DNA from: Hirudo medicinalis
Taxonomy: Eukaryota > Annelida > Clitellata > Hirudinida > Hirudinidae
Assembly: GCA_011800805.1 (NCBI GenBank)
Contig: MPNW01000031.1
Coordinates: 193,925 to 257,924 of the forward strand
DNA length: 64,000 nucleotides
Direction: 5' to 3'
Below are positions 23,190 through 39,575 of this stretch, one piece after another (within the stretch, counting starts at the first letter, position 1; every line of letters begins with the position of its first letter). Position numbers and translations under genes: made by a program. The notes under the pieces were generated by a model. It saw only the letters and a program-made list of their open reading frames with translations. It searched no databases and was not told the DNA's origin.

Positions 23190-26100
23190 TTAAAATTTTT
23201 CGACATATTTTTCATCGGAAAAGTTTTTATTGTCAAATCCTTTTCTGTCTTCATCTGGAAAAAGAGGAGCCTTGCTGTTAGTGGTGCTCATATTCACAAC
23301 GCTAGATTGGCTTTCCAATTGGTTAGTATTTCTTAACTTGAGAGTACTTCCAGATTTCGTATTGGCTGTAAATTCAATCATAGAGAAAGTAATACTAGTA
23401 AATTGCAAGTTGATTATTATTGTTGCCGATATAATATTATTTAAACATTTTTGGAAACTGAACATAGCGCAACTTACGCACAACTACATAATTATTGCAG
23501 CCAACCTATTTTAAAGACTGCTTCTTCAATACTCGATGCTTTGTGGAAATATTTTGGCTTAGCTCTCCTGAACATAGTTATAGGTTGTTTCTGAAAAAAA
23601 AGAGTAACGGATATAAAATTACAATTATAAACCATAAAACGTACAAAACTGTTTCTTATAAAATATTTTTAATGAAAATTATTTAATGATCATTTGATTT
23701 ACTTGGAGATTGCAAGCAACCACCATGATGTTTTTCTTGTAAAGATCTTCCAATAGTTCCCTCATGCCCTGAATAATTGATATTTTGAAAATTATACTCT
23801 ATAGTCCAATTGACATGTCGGTGGAAATGACTGACTTGAATTGCTGTGGTGTCTATAATAGCAGCATGGGCCATATCAAGTACCAAACCCTCAATGTTAT
23901 TACCTGAAAAATTACTTTAAATAATTACACATTGTAAATTTCATTCAGAAATGCTATCTTAAATGCTCAGCTAAAACGTAGTCGTGCCCCAAATTGGAAG
24001 CGCCCTTGAAAAAGAAACTTTTAAAGGTTTGATCAAAATGTTAGTTCACTACTGAGTTTATTTTATAAAGAGGGGGGCCCGCAGTTAATTATAAATTCAA
24101 GTAAATTGTAAAGCTTTACGTGAATTGAATTGCACTACTACTACGATTTTAAGAACGCCTTACTGGCACTTTTGGCTGTGATCTTTTCCTTGATATAAGC
24201 CACGGCTGGATACATGAGGCCAACGTTAAGATGAGCAATCACGATATTCATCTTTTTGGACTTCCCGAACTTTTCAATTTATATTAACTTTGAGTGGAAA
24301 ATCTTACCAATTAAGCCACTATACAACCGCACCAGCCATCGTTGCCATCGTTTCGATATTGTTATAGTTGACACTATATCCTCAAGCATTATAAAATGAA
24401 AATAATTATAATCTATGCGATACATCTTAAAATAACTACTTAGATAACTAATTTAAGATAATAGAAAAGAAATAATCTATTTAAAAACTCACCAATTTCC
24501 TCCATAGAGCATCATCAACGTGAAAGACCTGTTAAGAAGTTATTAGTTGATAATCGGTAGGGTTTAACGATAATTGAACTGATAAGTACCTTAGAAAAAC
24601 TCTTAACTAAATTGAAGAAGAACAAATGCAATTGGCTGCCATTCCTCATCATCGTCATTTACTCGATTGGACCCGCTACTTAAACGCTTACCTTCACTTT
24701 TGGTCTTGCCATTGGATAAATGAGTATGAGAAAAGAGACTATCACACCGATTGCAATACCGAACTGTGACAATGACGAAAATAATGGCTTTAGATAATAG
24801 CGGTGATGGTGCTGATGATGACCATCTAATGATAAAATAGCATTTAACAAACCTCGACGCTCAGAACAAAAGACAAGATGAAAGTCACAATCCAAGGCAG
24901 AAGATCGATCCCTGAAAAAGTAAAGTCAGTCATCACACTCATCATATCCAACAATAATGGCCTTCACCAACTTCTTGTCCTCCAAATGACCCAGAACTTG
25001 TGGAAAGTCATCATGTCCAGTACCGCCATTATGATAACAACAGCCAGTGCAGCCTCAGGGATGTAGTAGAACAGGGGAGTCAGGAATTGTAGAGCCAGAA
25101 GGACCAGTACACCTGATGGTTAAATGGTTCATGGATGAGTTAGTAAATAGATGACTAGTTAGATGATTTGTTCACCTGTTACTATTCCACCAGCAGGTGT
25201 TTTTACTCCACTTGCGGCGTTTAGAGCAGTCCTGTAAAACCATATCGTGATAATCATCATAATTATACTATTACCGTTGTTATTATTCTAGGTCTCAGTT
25301 TGTATAACTATGTTTTGATTTATGAGAGAAAACCTTGAAAATGTTCCAGTGATAGGATAGCCCATGACGAAAGCACCGAGTAAGTTGCCAATTCCTTTCA
25401 AAATTAAGTTGAACGAATTATATAATTTGTAAACATACGATTTCATTCAATATTTTCGTAATTATTATAATAAATTCATAATACTGATTATTAACACTCG
25501 TGAGAGATTATTATTTAGCTCTTGAACAATGTTTACATTGTTATATAGAGAACACAATCATCGTAAACAACTTGAAGTAGGTAAAATAGATCTAACCATA
25601 ACTGAGGAATTCTTGATTTGGATCCATTCTATAGTTGAATTTACGTGCTGAATAAGTATGCCAAGCGAATATTTTCATTAAGTCAAGATCAATAAATGAA
25701 CAATTCGCTATTTAATGCATGATTACCTCAAAGAATATTTATGAATTACTAAAATATTACTCACCAAATACTCTTCCAATGGCCATTGCTTCAATAAGTC
25801 CAATCATTGGTAGGACTATAAAACCGATGCCCATCGACTGCAATCATAAAAATCAATGTATTTGTTAATAACAAGATTAATTTTACAATAAATAAAAGCA
25901 GAAATATTAATGTTACTATCTATTACTACTTTATTGTTTTTAATAATACTATAAATAGCATATAGAGAACATTAAAACATACTTATAAATCTTAAACTCG
26001 CTAGCGGTATTACACACATTATTATCACGGTATTATCATACATCCAAAGGTTGGTTTTGCTGCACTTTAAGAATAATAAAATAAAACAATAAAGAACGTT

Positions 26101-27391
26101 ATTTGCATTTTTATCTTATAAACTAATTCTGTAATTTCATTTCTTGACGTACTGAAGCCATATCGCTGACTGTGTAGGTCTTGTTGGTTTTTGAGTCATA
26201 AAGAGAAAATGGAGGAGATTGGAAAGACGGAATTCCAGGCGGAATCTTGCCAATCAGACTAAAGGGCATTGATCCACTTTCCAGGAATATGTAAGCTGCC
26301 ACAGAGGCTCCGACTATGATCATGATGTTACGTGCTAAAAATGGAGTTGATTATTAATAACCAGTGATAAACCGAGTTAGGTAGAGTGATTAATGTCAAT
26401 AAATGAACAAATGTGACGTCGATACATTTTGGACTCAATCTCATTTTGAGCTGCAACTCAACTCAGATTATTAAAAAGGGAATAGTTGCAGGCCTAGTTG
26501 GAGAAGTTGGAATAATGAAGATGAAAGGATTGTTAATTGTTTACGAACCTGTTCCCACAAGCCAAACTATCTGACTAAGGATTTTCATGGGAAGGGAGGT
26601 TGCTGGTTTAGACCACACCTTCAGTTCCTTGACTTTCTATGATGATGACGACGATACTGAAGATGATATTGATACTGATGATGGTTACAATGCCTTAAAC
26701 TTACCCTGAATAGGACTATGAAGAATATGCACACCACGCCCATCACGAAGTCCCACAACCTTGAACATGCGACAAGCAACACTCCGATCATCGAAGTCAA
26801 TATTGTAATCATTTTCTGCATCCTCATCGTTACTTACCGAGTCTCGGGTATTTTCTGAATGGTCTGAATGAGTTGCGGAATGAAATCTCTTGACACATTT
26901 TTCAGGCCCCACCATTTCTGTATGACAAAAGAAAATTTTGTTCTAATGCTCTCAATTATGATAAATCGAAAAGCTAACCTTGACTTGGGTCATGCCGATT
27001 GTGATGGCAGCAGCTGTGGTGAAGGCCTTCATGACAGGAAACGATATGAAATCACAGAATGCCCCTGATGAAGGAGACATCAAAAGCACTCATCTCTAAT
27101 TCTTATATCATTACAATTATCACCGCTCACCGAACCCAATGATATACATAATGAGCTGAACTATCCCAGTGAAAAACCCCAGGACGACAGCATAGGTCGG
27201 GTCGCCATCAACTGGATTCTTGCCGTAAGAGGCAGTCAAGATGGACATGATGGCCGATGGGCCTAGAGTAATGTCTTTGGATCCTCCGAAAACTGCGTAC
27301 ACGAAGCTCCAATGAAGGCGGAATAAAGTCCGTACTGTCAAACAAATGGTTTACATTATTATGTAATAATTCTAATGACGATTATAATAAT

Positions 27392-27424
<33 letters not shown>

Positions 27425-28261
27425 TGATTAGAATATTCAATTATTTGCATATTAGTGTTCATATTCTATAAACCAAAAGCGTCACAACAATTCCACCTGT
27501 ACAGGAACATTTGCAATTTTAGCATAGGCAATGGATTGGGGAAGGACTGTTAGACCCACAGTGAAGCCAGCAATGAGGTCACCTTGTAATTCTGCCAATC
27601 TAAACAAAATGTGAAACACAAATAAATTTTAAAAATATACAAATTATATACAAATAATTTATTGCCATAGGAAAATATTAAACGTTATTTAGCATATTGA
27701 AATAAATTGTCCTCAAATTACAGCGAATAATGAATGCAACTTTCATTATTGCCGATCTGACATTAATAAAATTCGAAAATTAAAATGCATGATCAAAAAA
27801 TGACTTGATGACATTTCAACAAGAACTCTTTTTAATAATGTACAAAAGTGGTCGAAAACTAGCTATCAGGACCAACCTATACTTCGGACCCCATTCGAGT
27901 ATTGGCATAATTCGTTTGAGTTTCTCGTAGCTGAAGCAGGAACGCAAAACTTTTTTGAGATCAATCTTCGACAGCGTATGGCTGATCTCCCTTCCTTCGT
28001 CACTCAATTCTTCTCCGAACTTGTGCAAATTCACCTTGGCTTCTCCGCAGCAACCGTTTCCAGCCACGGCTTCCTCGTCGTAGTCGTCGAGATCATCCAG
28101 CTGTTCTGTCAGAGTGTAGCCCTCATCAGCTGTTTCTTTCCTCGAAAACTCTTCCTCAACTCCGCTCTCGTATTCGTCATCGGTCTCATAATAGCCATAA
28201 TTTTCAAGGCTGATGGAAGTGGCTTGTCTTGGAGATTCGGAATGGAACCGGAGCTTGCATT
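23190..28261 (-). CDS. SLC26A11: SLC26A11-like sulfate/anion transporter with STAS domain (frameshift in one exon)
   Basis: A multi-pass anion exchanger or channel with a cytosolic STAS domain. Exons read leftward: 27877-28261, 27497-27599, 27131-27334, 26979-27064, 26838-26917, 26705-26759, 26549-26636, 26153-26334, 25765-25837, 25597-25647, 25334-25394, 25176-25231, 24972-25112, 24853-24911, 24692-24763, 24164-24269, 23836-23903, 23703-23768, 23506-23590, 23190-23365. Motifs: GLTVLPQSIAYAKIANVPVQ, SKDITLGPSAIMSIL, FCDFISFPVMKAFTTAAAIT, FYYIPEAALAVVIIMAVLD, and in STAS LVLDMAHAAIIDTTAIQ. The first listed exon encodes an unusually acidic cytosolic stretch (ETDDEYESGVEEEF) and lacks an ATG, so an upstream start exon is missing. 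Exon 27131-27334 is 204 nt, but its neighbours need 205. The conserved YGLYSAFIG and FVYAVFGG halves lie in different frames. Confidence 0.88.
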
Positions 28262-31200
28262 CTTAAGTGAGTGATGGCTGGATTTGTTGTAGTGAGTATG
28301 GGACATTGCTTGATAGGCTCGAAAATGATAAGTGTTAGGGGTAGGAACTTCACCTATTGTAATAAATACATTCCACCGATACTGACAACATAATCGCACA
28401 ACTGTTACCGCTTTACATTAAGTAAACATTGTTGTAATAAGATATTAAAATTAGCTCTTATCGAAATATATCGAAGGTCTTGATTCCATAAAATAAAACA
28501 GCAACTAAAACATTGAACAACCTACTCTTGGCGCCTTTTTTAAAAGCCAGATGAATGAAATTAAACTCTGGACTCGAAAAATTAATTTTTTGCTATGGGT
28601 ATCGTTAGATCGAAAAGCAACTTACCTCGGTATCAGTTACTTTCAGTCTAACATTAATTAATGACAAAATTTAAACTTACGAGTATCAAATATCAGAAAT
28701 AATTGCCAGTTGTCATCTTTTATATAGAGTTGGTAGTGAGTTTGTGAGCAGAACATGGACAAGCGCACCAATGATATCACATGCAAACATCTCTGCACAC
28801 ATCCATTAACACATACAGATATAAATTACAAGCTTGAACTTACAGAATGTTATATCATTCCATAAATGTGTTCACTCAATCGAGTTTATAATTTATGCTT
28901 ACGATTGGTTGAGCTCGGTCATCTAGTATCAAATTAATCTCTGCTTCGATGTGCACAAAACCCTAACTTCTGTCATAAACTGATTCTTTCGCGAAGATAT
29001 TTATGCAGAGTTTTTTTTTCCTATTTTTCTCTTGAAAAGTTCGTTCGAAACAGTGAGATGTTTTCTGCAATTCTCCATTTGCATTTTAAAATAATAGTCC
29101 ACAAAATCTACATATATTTTTTCGCTCTTTCTTTAACGTAACGAATTATTTAGGCACTTTTATTTCTAAAATCATGACACAATTAGATGAAAGGTTATTA
29201 CAGACGGAAAGAGGGCAAACAATGTCGAAGCTGAAAATCTGTCAATATGCCATAAACACCTCGAGGAGCCTAATTATGTTTTATTATGTTCTTCACATTT
29301 AAGAAGGCTCTTTCATGTCCGAAGTGAGATTTTTATTAGAAGGACCTTGAATACCACAAATATTCGTCTCATTTTATTGATATAGTGTCAAAAATTGTCA
29401 CTTTGTTTGTTGACCAGGTGAAAATAATTTGTAGGACTGCAAAATGTTTAAATTAACTAATCGGATATTAGGAGAGATTACTAAGAAAGAGATTTTATCA
29501 ATCTTATAAATCTTTAACATTTTATTGAGAGTAATCGGATGTAAGCCATTGTTTAATGCCAATAAGAATGCTAAAAACGCATCTTGACAAAACATATCAC
29601 AAATATTTGGTTTCAAATACTTGAAGATAATATTTTTAAAGATTCTCATTTTTAGTCTTAAGTAAGCCATAGCTTAAAAGATAATGTGCATTCAAAATCC
29701 AAACTCGAAATACTTTATTCTCTAGCAAAGCCGATTGGAACCAAAAAAAAAAGAGTAATTGGGATTAAGTAAGCAACAATGCGGCAAACCAATATTTGGA
29801 TCAGATACTTCATTTCTTTCCAAACCATTTCAATCAGTTGAAATGACCTTTTTTGCTTCTCACCGAAAGTCAAGGGGGCCACCTGCTACTTAGGGGGTAA
29901 AGGGACTCAAGGGGTGAGTTGGTTACAGACTACCCAAAAAAACAATTTTCGCCGCAAATGGAATTTTTCACTCAAGCTTAATATTTATTATATTAGCCTA
30001 AGAATTATTGTGCTCGATAATGCTGTTGTGCCAGTTTTCTCCACAACTAACGAAAACTAACAAACTAACGTTGTGCCTAAGGCTTATAATTTCAGCCTTG
30101 AATGATTGTTTAATTATATATTTAAGAAATGATTTGGGATTTGTGGGTTTGCTTCTTCGGTGAGAACATTAGTTAAAATTGTGGACAGAGAAAATCTACC
30201 ATTTGCTTTGGTTGGAATTCGTGGTTAAACAAATCAAAGCTGTCTGAATTCAAGTTTCGCTGGATGCTTGATCAAGCATGACTAGGAATAATTTGGAATT
30301 GGACGAACAATTCGCGACAATTTTCACGCCGTTATGGACAAAGGCAGTTAACTTCTACAATGAAACTTCTACATTTAGAATAGTTCATAAACAAATTTTA
30401 GATCATAAACGATTAATTAAGCATTTAAATCAATGTGTTAGCTTTCGACATGTCTGTGTCGATGAAATACTAAAAATATGCAAACTTTTATATTTATATT
30501 TCCAGTCTTTATAGATGATCTATCCAGCCAGGGACAATTTCATAATCAAGTGAATGCATGATCATTGACGCTTGAATGCTTGCGACTTCTAATGGTATGG
30601 ATTCAAAATTTGAATTTTACGCTTCGTTGGCTTGAATTAACTCTTGCATAACGTTAAATCTGAGTTTCTGCATCGGAAGATTGCTATGCAGAGATGCCTT
30701 TATGCATCGGGAAAAGTCCTTTGTTCCTAAACGTTCAAAATGTTCAGGAAGCGCTGGTGGGTAGCGAGGTCATTGCTAGTTTTAAGCTAATGTACCAACT
30801 TCGAGGCTGGTTAAACTTACGCATCGCAATAACTATCTTCAGAACACAAATTTTTTTGAACTAAGTTTGGTTATCTACTAGAGGCGCAAGTTCAATCAAC
30901 TAACATGCAGAACTTAGCAAAACAATAAAAAATAACATACAAAAACGTGCTTATGTTTTGTTTCCAAATCGGCGTCTAAAACAAGTGCAAAAATTTGGTA
31001 AGGCTGAAAAGGAATTAACAGTGAATCAAGCGTGAAAAGCTGAAAACCATATAAACAGTTATATGCTAATAATTTTTTGAGCGAAAAACTTATTGACAGC
31101 ACAACAAAGATGTTTATACCAGGTACAACATTGGAGTCCATTGATAGAAACAGCATATTGAAACAACCTAATCAATGAAATGAGTAAGCTGCTTAAGCTT

Positions 31201-31398
31201 GAATCTGGATTCTCCCCATTGTCACATTCGACTTAATGCCAAAGGCAAACGAAGTTCCTCAAGTGTCTGGGTACTGATTCTTGGACAGGATTGTAGGTTT
31301 CAACCAAGTAAAATTCAAAGTTGGTAACAATTCCAGCATTCCTCAAAGCCATCCAGTTCGTGGCAGAAATTTTGTGTTAAGGCCACATGTGCATTACT
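28262..31398. other. Gene-poor interval between SLC26A11 and MGAT4
   Basis: The first few hundred bases should hold the missing first exon and promoter of SLC26A11. One candidate start is the minus-strand ATG near 28386 followed by a gtgaag donor near 28350, but its phase does not fit. Open frames at 29398-29670 (-), 30278-30514 (+) and 30914-31156 (-) resemble no known family. Nothing else was identified. Confidence 0.35.
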
Positions 31399-34052
31399 TT
31401 AAAGAGGAAATATTAATAAGTTTGTAAGTATCACTTCGTCATCGGTTCCTCTCATCCATTTAAGAACAATACAAGAGATTCTGGTATCGTTCACCAACAT
31501 GGTCTCTGAACATCCCCCAAAAGTATCAATTTCCCTCGTGTCTAAGCATTGAACGTTGTTGTTTTCAATCGATTGTATCTTGTATTGATGACCTATGACT
31601 AAAGAAACCTCCTTCAAACAGTAATTTTTGTTGATACCAGTTTCTAAAGTTATGCTACTAATATTTTGTTCATCAGGGAACAAAAATATAATGGTGTGGT
31701 TGGTCTCTATACCCTTTATTTTGAAATGAAAGTAATGCCCAGGTATGTAGAACTGCCACAAATCGTCTGAGATGTTGCTGAAGATGGCAGCCAGGGGATT
31801 TACAGCATCTTGGATCTTAGATGTTTCATACTGAACCTTGACATTTTCGTGCTTATCAGCATCAAACATTCTGACAAAAACATAGAGCCAATTTTTAATT
31901 ACAAATGTATTTATCATTCTTTTAAAATTATAACTCCCCTACCTATCTTTGAGCTTGTTCTCCTGCAAAAAGTTGAAGGATGACTTAAGGCCAAAGTGTT
32001 GGAAGAGAGCAGGAATATGGAAATATTTTTCATCTTGCCCCATATTTTTGAGGAAGTAAACAATCAACCAATCAACAGGCTGTTCATCATAGTAAAATGC
32101 TAGAAATGCTGCCAACTTTTCAAGATCTTCTGATCGAAAAAGCTTTCCTATGAATCCAAGTTCTGAGAAATCAAGTATCGTCCATCTGGCTTTTATTTTC
32201 ATGTCTCGTGCTGGTCCTTTGCGATCGTTGATTCTCTTTAGCAAAAGATCTTTCGCAAATGAAATGCTGACATTTGAGGGCATTACCAAATAAATTTCTT
32301 GAAGAATCTGCCTGAAATCTCTGAGATTTTCCTTAAAATCCACTGCCTTGATGTACCGTTCAATGGATTCTGCAAACCCATATACTGTAAGAACATCATC
32401 TTCAAGCTGAAGGTGGTACTGACCCAAAGAGCTACAATATCTGAAAAGCATGGAACAAAATAGGTTAGTTAGTACTGTTTTGTATATTCTTAATACATCT
32501 GAAAGTAAATGACTTAAAAAACCATTTTACAAACATCAATTAGTCCAACAGAATAATTGTTTTTATAAACCATCCATGTCAAATAATCCAATAACTTTGA
32601 AAAATATTTGTTAAACTCATTCACCTGAACAAGAAGATGAAATCTGAAACCTGCTTGGCCCTCCAGCGAACTCTCTCGGGAGGATCGTTGAAATTTCGTT
32701 TGAGATCATCAAGGCTTGGATAAAAATCTGGTTTAACTCGAACAATATGGAAAAAACCACTCTCCAGAGAGTTTGGAAATGTTGAAATTAATTCTTTTTC
32801 CATGAGAAAGTTGTAGTTGTGGTCAACATCACAGAGGAAGACAACACAGATGATTTTTGTTTTGTCTATGGCTGATGATTTAGCTTCAAGCTCATGCAAG
32901 GTCTTTACCAAGTATGTTGAATTGATGACTCTCTTTATGGACGGTATACCGATCGTCAGGAATGCTAAAATCAAAGAAAGGAAACATTTCATTTTAGCTT
33001 CTCAACACCAACCTACGTAAATGCCAAAATTAAGTCATTCAAAACAGTAAAATGTGTGAGTTATTAAAGTCTGTATTAAAGTTATGGCTTCCAAGACTAA
33101 AGGCCAAGCATTTTTAAGAATCTTGGTTAAATGGTATAAAATTAAAAATTAATATTTCTATCTTTACACCTTATCAAAATATGAATCGGACAATGGTAAG
33201 CATAAGAAAAAAAGAAACCTTTGCCTTTTCTCCTGTTGCCAGTTTGAATTGCATATTTATGTACATCATTTCCAAATTGCCAGTTCAGGTCTGGACTTTC
33301 ATTGAAGTAATTCTGTACCACAAAAACATTGCTTAAAACTTACCCAATAGAAAATAGATTAATAATTGATTGCCAATCTAACAGTTGATTAAACATTAGC
33401 TCAGAGGACTGGCAAGTGTAATGGTCAGAAATATATTTAACAGGCCATCATAAAATTCGATTAAGTATGTAGTACTTGAAAAAGCTTTTCTTAAATAGAT
33501 GACAAAATAAATTTGGTTTCAGTTAGTTTGGTTCAAGAATATTTGAATCAACAAAAATCATCTCATTTTGGCCAGACATAACAAACTGGATATTTTCAAG
33601 ATGCATGGAACATCATTGTTAATTAATTCAATACTAACAACTACTGGTTCATTCTCAAGCTCTTTATAGGTTACATTGAGGCAGGCTTTTGGATAGAGTC
33701 TTGAACTACCTAATTTACACAAACACAACTATTCATCTACTAGCATTATTAATACATATTAAACAGTTTTATCAATAGATATAGTTTGAACACTCTGAAA
33801 TGTAATGAGCATATTGATCATTTGTGGATTGAGTAATATCGTCATTACACATTGTGCCTTTCGAGGTATTTGATTTTGATAAATTGTAAAATGATGATTA
33901 AAATGGTAACCTTTGTCAGTGTAAACTTTGTATTTGTGGCTATATCTATGTGACAGCGTAAGAAATACTACAGACCAAATCACACACTTTAAAATTTGCC
34001 ATCTTCTCTTAAAAGAAAATCGTACAAAATTAATTAACAGCCTAACTATCAT
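31399..34052 (-). CDS. MGAT4: Alpha-1,3-mannosyl-glycoprotein 4-beta-N-acetylglucosaminyltransferase (GnT-IV family), 5 exons
   Basis: A Golgi type II membrane enzyme that adds the beta-1,4 GlcNAc branch to the alpha-1,3 mannose arm of N-glycans. Exons read leftward: 33849-34052, 33219-33312, 32625-32964, 31943-32440, 31399-31870. The phases agree and give 535 aa, the usual family length. The chosen start (ATG at 34050-34052) gives a basic cytosolic segment followed by one membrane span (WQILKCVIWSVVFLTLSHRY). Catalytic-domain motifs: LTIGIPSIKR, NDPPERVRWRAKQVSDF, the metal-binding QLEDDVL, and ILDFSELGFIGKLF with PVDWLIVYFL. The paralogue (A, B, C or D) cannot be decided by eye. The gene is divergent from LIN7, with 304 bp between the two start codons. 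Confidence 0.92.
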
Positions 34053-34356
34053 TCGAGTACCTAGAACACCAGAAATAACTAAGCTATTCCAATTAGAAAA
34101 GATGTGAGTAGTTTCATTCAATTCGTCCAAAATCTTTCAGGTAAAACCAATTATGCCAATGCGAAAAATTCATTCCAAAAAATGACCTATGAAAACAAAT
34201 ATTAATTTTGATTATAAAAACTTTTTTAATATTTGATGTTACAATAAATAAAGAAATATTGTTAATATTTATGCAATAACAAATAACTAATACGGAACAT
34301 AGAATTAGTCAAAGTAAACTAATACAAGTGATTAGATTATATCCTTTGTTGTCGAC
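34053..34356. promoter_or_regulatory. Shared intergenic region of the MGAT4/LIN7 head-to-head pair
   Basis: Only 304 bp separate the two divergent start codons, so both promoters and 5' UTRs must lie here or overlap the first exons. The interval is very AT-rich. No conserved element was recognised. The arrangement is seen directly; that it is a bidirectional promoter is inference. Confidence 0.45.
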
Positions 34357-35899
34357 ATGTCTAATGCAGGTGAACCGTTGTCTCTCGCGAAAGGTTAGTT
34401 CAATTTTCTTTTGAGTTTATTGGGATATTGTCGAGAAGCATTTATTTATTTTTTAAAATAATTTTTGCCAAGATGTTCAGCGAGCGATCGAGCTTTTAGA
34501 TGTTCTTCAGAGGAGTAAGTCTCATTCTCATTTGGTAAAGACCCTTAACTAGTAACTAGAATTTTGAATTAAATAGTTTTAGAATTATTATATTTAATAT
34601 AATTGATATGTAACACTTTTTATAAACGAATTTGGACTGACGAACTATACTTACGTCAATTATATTTAAATATTGCTCATGCAGCTGGAAACTTTCAAAA
34701 TTCCAAACTAGCAGACCTACAGAGAGTGCTGCAAAGTGATTTCTTCAATGCTGTTCGTGAAGTTTATGAACACGTATATGAAACTGTTGAGATGCAAGGG
34801 AGTCCAGAAGTTAGAGCCAATGCCACAGCTAAAGTATGTAAAGTGATGCTATTGGAAATTTGCATTTTTTGTTTGTAAATTGACCGAATAACTGCCATGT
34901 TGTAAAAATATCTATTATTAACAATCATCTTGATTAGTAATCACTCTTTAAAGAAAATACTCTGAGCATATGAATGTGAAGATGATTAAGGAATTTTCCT
35001 TTCTTTGTTCCAATGTACAACACTAAACATTCATTGGGAAAGCAAATGTTCTAAATAGACCTATCAAATAAAGTAAAATTTTATTTTGTTTTCCTAATCA
35101 GGCCACAGTTGCTGCATTTGCAGCCAGTGAGGGCCATGCTCATCCAAGAGTAGTTGAACTGTTGAAGACAGAGGAAGGCCTTGGATTCAATGTGATGGGT
35201 GGAAAAGAACAGAACTCTCCAATATACATTTCCAGAATCATTCCAGGAGGTGTGGCTGAGCGGCAAGGCAACCTCAAAAGGGGTGATCAGTTGCTTTCGG
35301 TCAATGGAGTGGTGAGTCAACTACATGCATTATTACATGCAATTTTGACATTTTTAGTTTTGCATAAGAATGAAATAATTAAAGTATCAGTGTTATTAGA
35401 CACTACAACTTTTAGTTATTCAATGTTAAATAAACTGGCCCAATAGTCAACCATAACACATTCCACAGAGCTATTGAATGCTTTTTATGCACAACAAACG
35501 CATCGTATTAAACAAATATGACAAATTGCGAACCACACTAAAATAACAATAAATGATGCTCATATTTCAGAGCGTGGAAGGGGAACCTCACGAGAGGGCC
35601 GTCGAACTTTTGAAGGCTGCGCAAGGTCTGTTTGGAAACACGGTCGTTCAAATCGACCAACATTCACACTTTGTCAACGTTTTTGCCTTAGTTATTAGTG
35701 CCAACAACATATATAGTATTACTTCAAAATGTAAAATAATAATATATTAATCAAATAATTATATCATATATACTGTATCAGTACCATTGCAATGTCACTT
35801 ACAGGCACTGTAAAACTGGTAGTGAGGTACACACCAAGGGTCCTAGAAGACATTGAAGCAAGATTTGACAGGAAACATGCCAAGACGAGGTTGACGTAG
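34357..35899 (+). CDS. LIN7: LIN-7 / Veli / MALS scaffold protein (L27 + PDZ), 6 exons
   Basis: A small adaptor that joins CASK/LIN-2 and X11/LIN-10 through its L27 domain and binds channel or receptor C-termini through its PDZ domain at synapses and epithelial junctions. Exons: 34357-34393, 34473-34514, 34685-34833, 35102-35311, 35571-35625, 35805-35899, giving 195 aa against about 197 in vertebrate LIN7C. L27: [34 protein letters not shown]. The linker [20 protein letters not shown] is nearly invariant. The PDZ domain carries the carboxylate-binding loop GLGFNVMGG, then [32 protein letters not shown] and the end [13 protein letters not shown]. Conservation is very high, so the call is secure. 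Confidence 0.96.
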
Positions 35900-36100
35900 C
35901 CGTCGGGCACAAGAAATCGTTTTTATCAACAACCGCAGAAACATTTGCACTACTTCAATTTGTATTCATCATTTGTCAGCATTGCTAGAATAACTTGAAT
36001 GCTTCTGGGCAACTTTATTTTGCATTGTGGTCTTTGCATTTACCAAATTTTTATGCAAGGCCAAAGTTTGTATGCTATCAATTTCAAGACTTAAGTTTGG

Positions 36101-36106
36101 AATAAA
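36101..36106 (+). promoter_or_regulatory. Polyadenylation signal of LIN7
   Basis: Canonical AATAAA about 200 bp after the LIN7 stop. The rest of 35900-36954 is 3' UTR or spacer before the convergent DNAJC25 gene and holds no recognisable coding exon. Confidence 0.5.
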
Positions 36107-36954
36107 TGGACTTTTTACTGGATCTGTACCCATCTTTAGAAAGCGAGAATAGATCAGTAAGTGGTTCTTTAAGTTACATTTCGTGGATTTTCATCAAAGC
36201 TTGCAGAGTCGCCATAGTACAAGCTGAACTATTTTTTTTAACCCCGAACAGCACATGAGGAAATTTCATAACCAAATACAAATTGAACCGTCCTCGTAAA
36301 CAGCTGTTTAAAACTTTCAGTTATTCTGTTTGACAGAAGTATTTGTCGTCTGAATTCATTATCAGCTTATTCAATTAGAGAGCCTCTCTATCAAAGTAAA
36401 GGCTCCAATAAACTTGTAAAATCAAACAGAACCATCACAAACTCAAGATACTAGCACATTGTCGAGTCTTATGTTCTTGGTCTGCGAATTGTCGGGTAAA
36501 CTCAGATTTTATCATCGACGTGGCTTCAACATTGCAGAAATCTGCTTAAAATGCCACCAAGATGTGAACAAATGTTGGCGTTTAGCTGCCTGCAGACTAA
36601 TACGTAATTCTTATTTAAGGTGTTAGCATGATGAACAATTTTAGTAAAAGATGAGTTAGCTCAGCCTCTCGAAAACTGCTATGTTGAGCAAAGAGAAACA
36701 GCTCAGAAATGCTTTATAATTTAATCCTATGTGCCATCAATGTGGCAAACAAAACTTGGAAGTGCAGCTCCAGAGCCACACTGGGAGATAGGCAGCACTT
36801 AAGTCATTCTTTTATCATGATGAGGTCAGCAGATGAGAATCAATGGAAAATGAGACTAGGCATATCAACAAAATACTTGAACATATTTGTTGGAAATATT
36901 AATTGCTTTATGCCCTCTGAAGTGGCAAATCGTTCAGAGAATGGATGATTTTGA

Positions 36955-39575
<2,621 letters not shown>

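Noticed and set aside
24495..24530. Possible extra SLC26A11 exon (VFHVDDALWRKL) with acceptor and donor
   Set aside because: Exons 24692-24763 and 24164-24269 already join in phase and align directly with the family, so this exon would insert residues with no counterpart.
24878..25066. Apparent premature stop in SLC26A11 exon 24972-25112 (…WRTRSW then stop)
   Set aside because: A gt donor before the stop joins in phase to LPWIVTF in the next exon and restores the family sequence, so there is no frameshift here.
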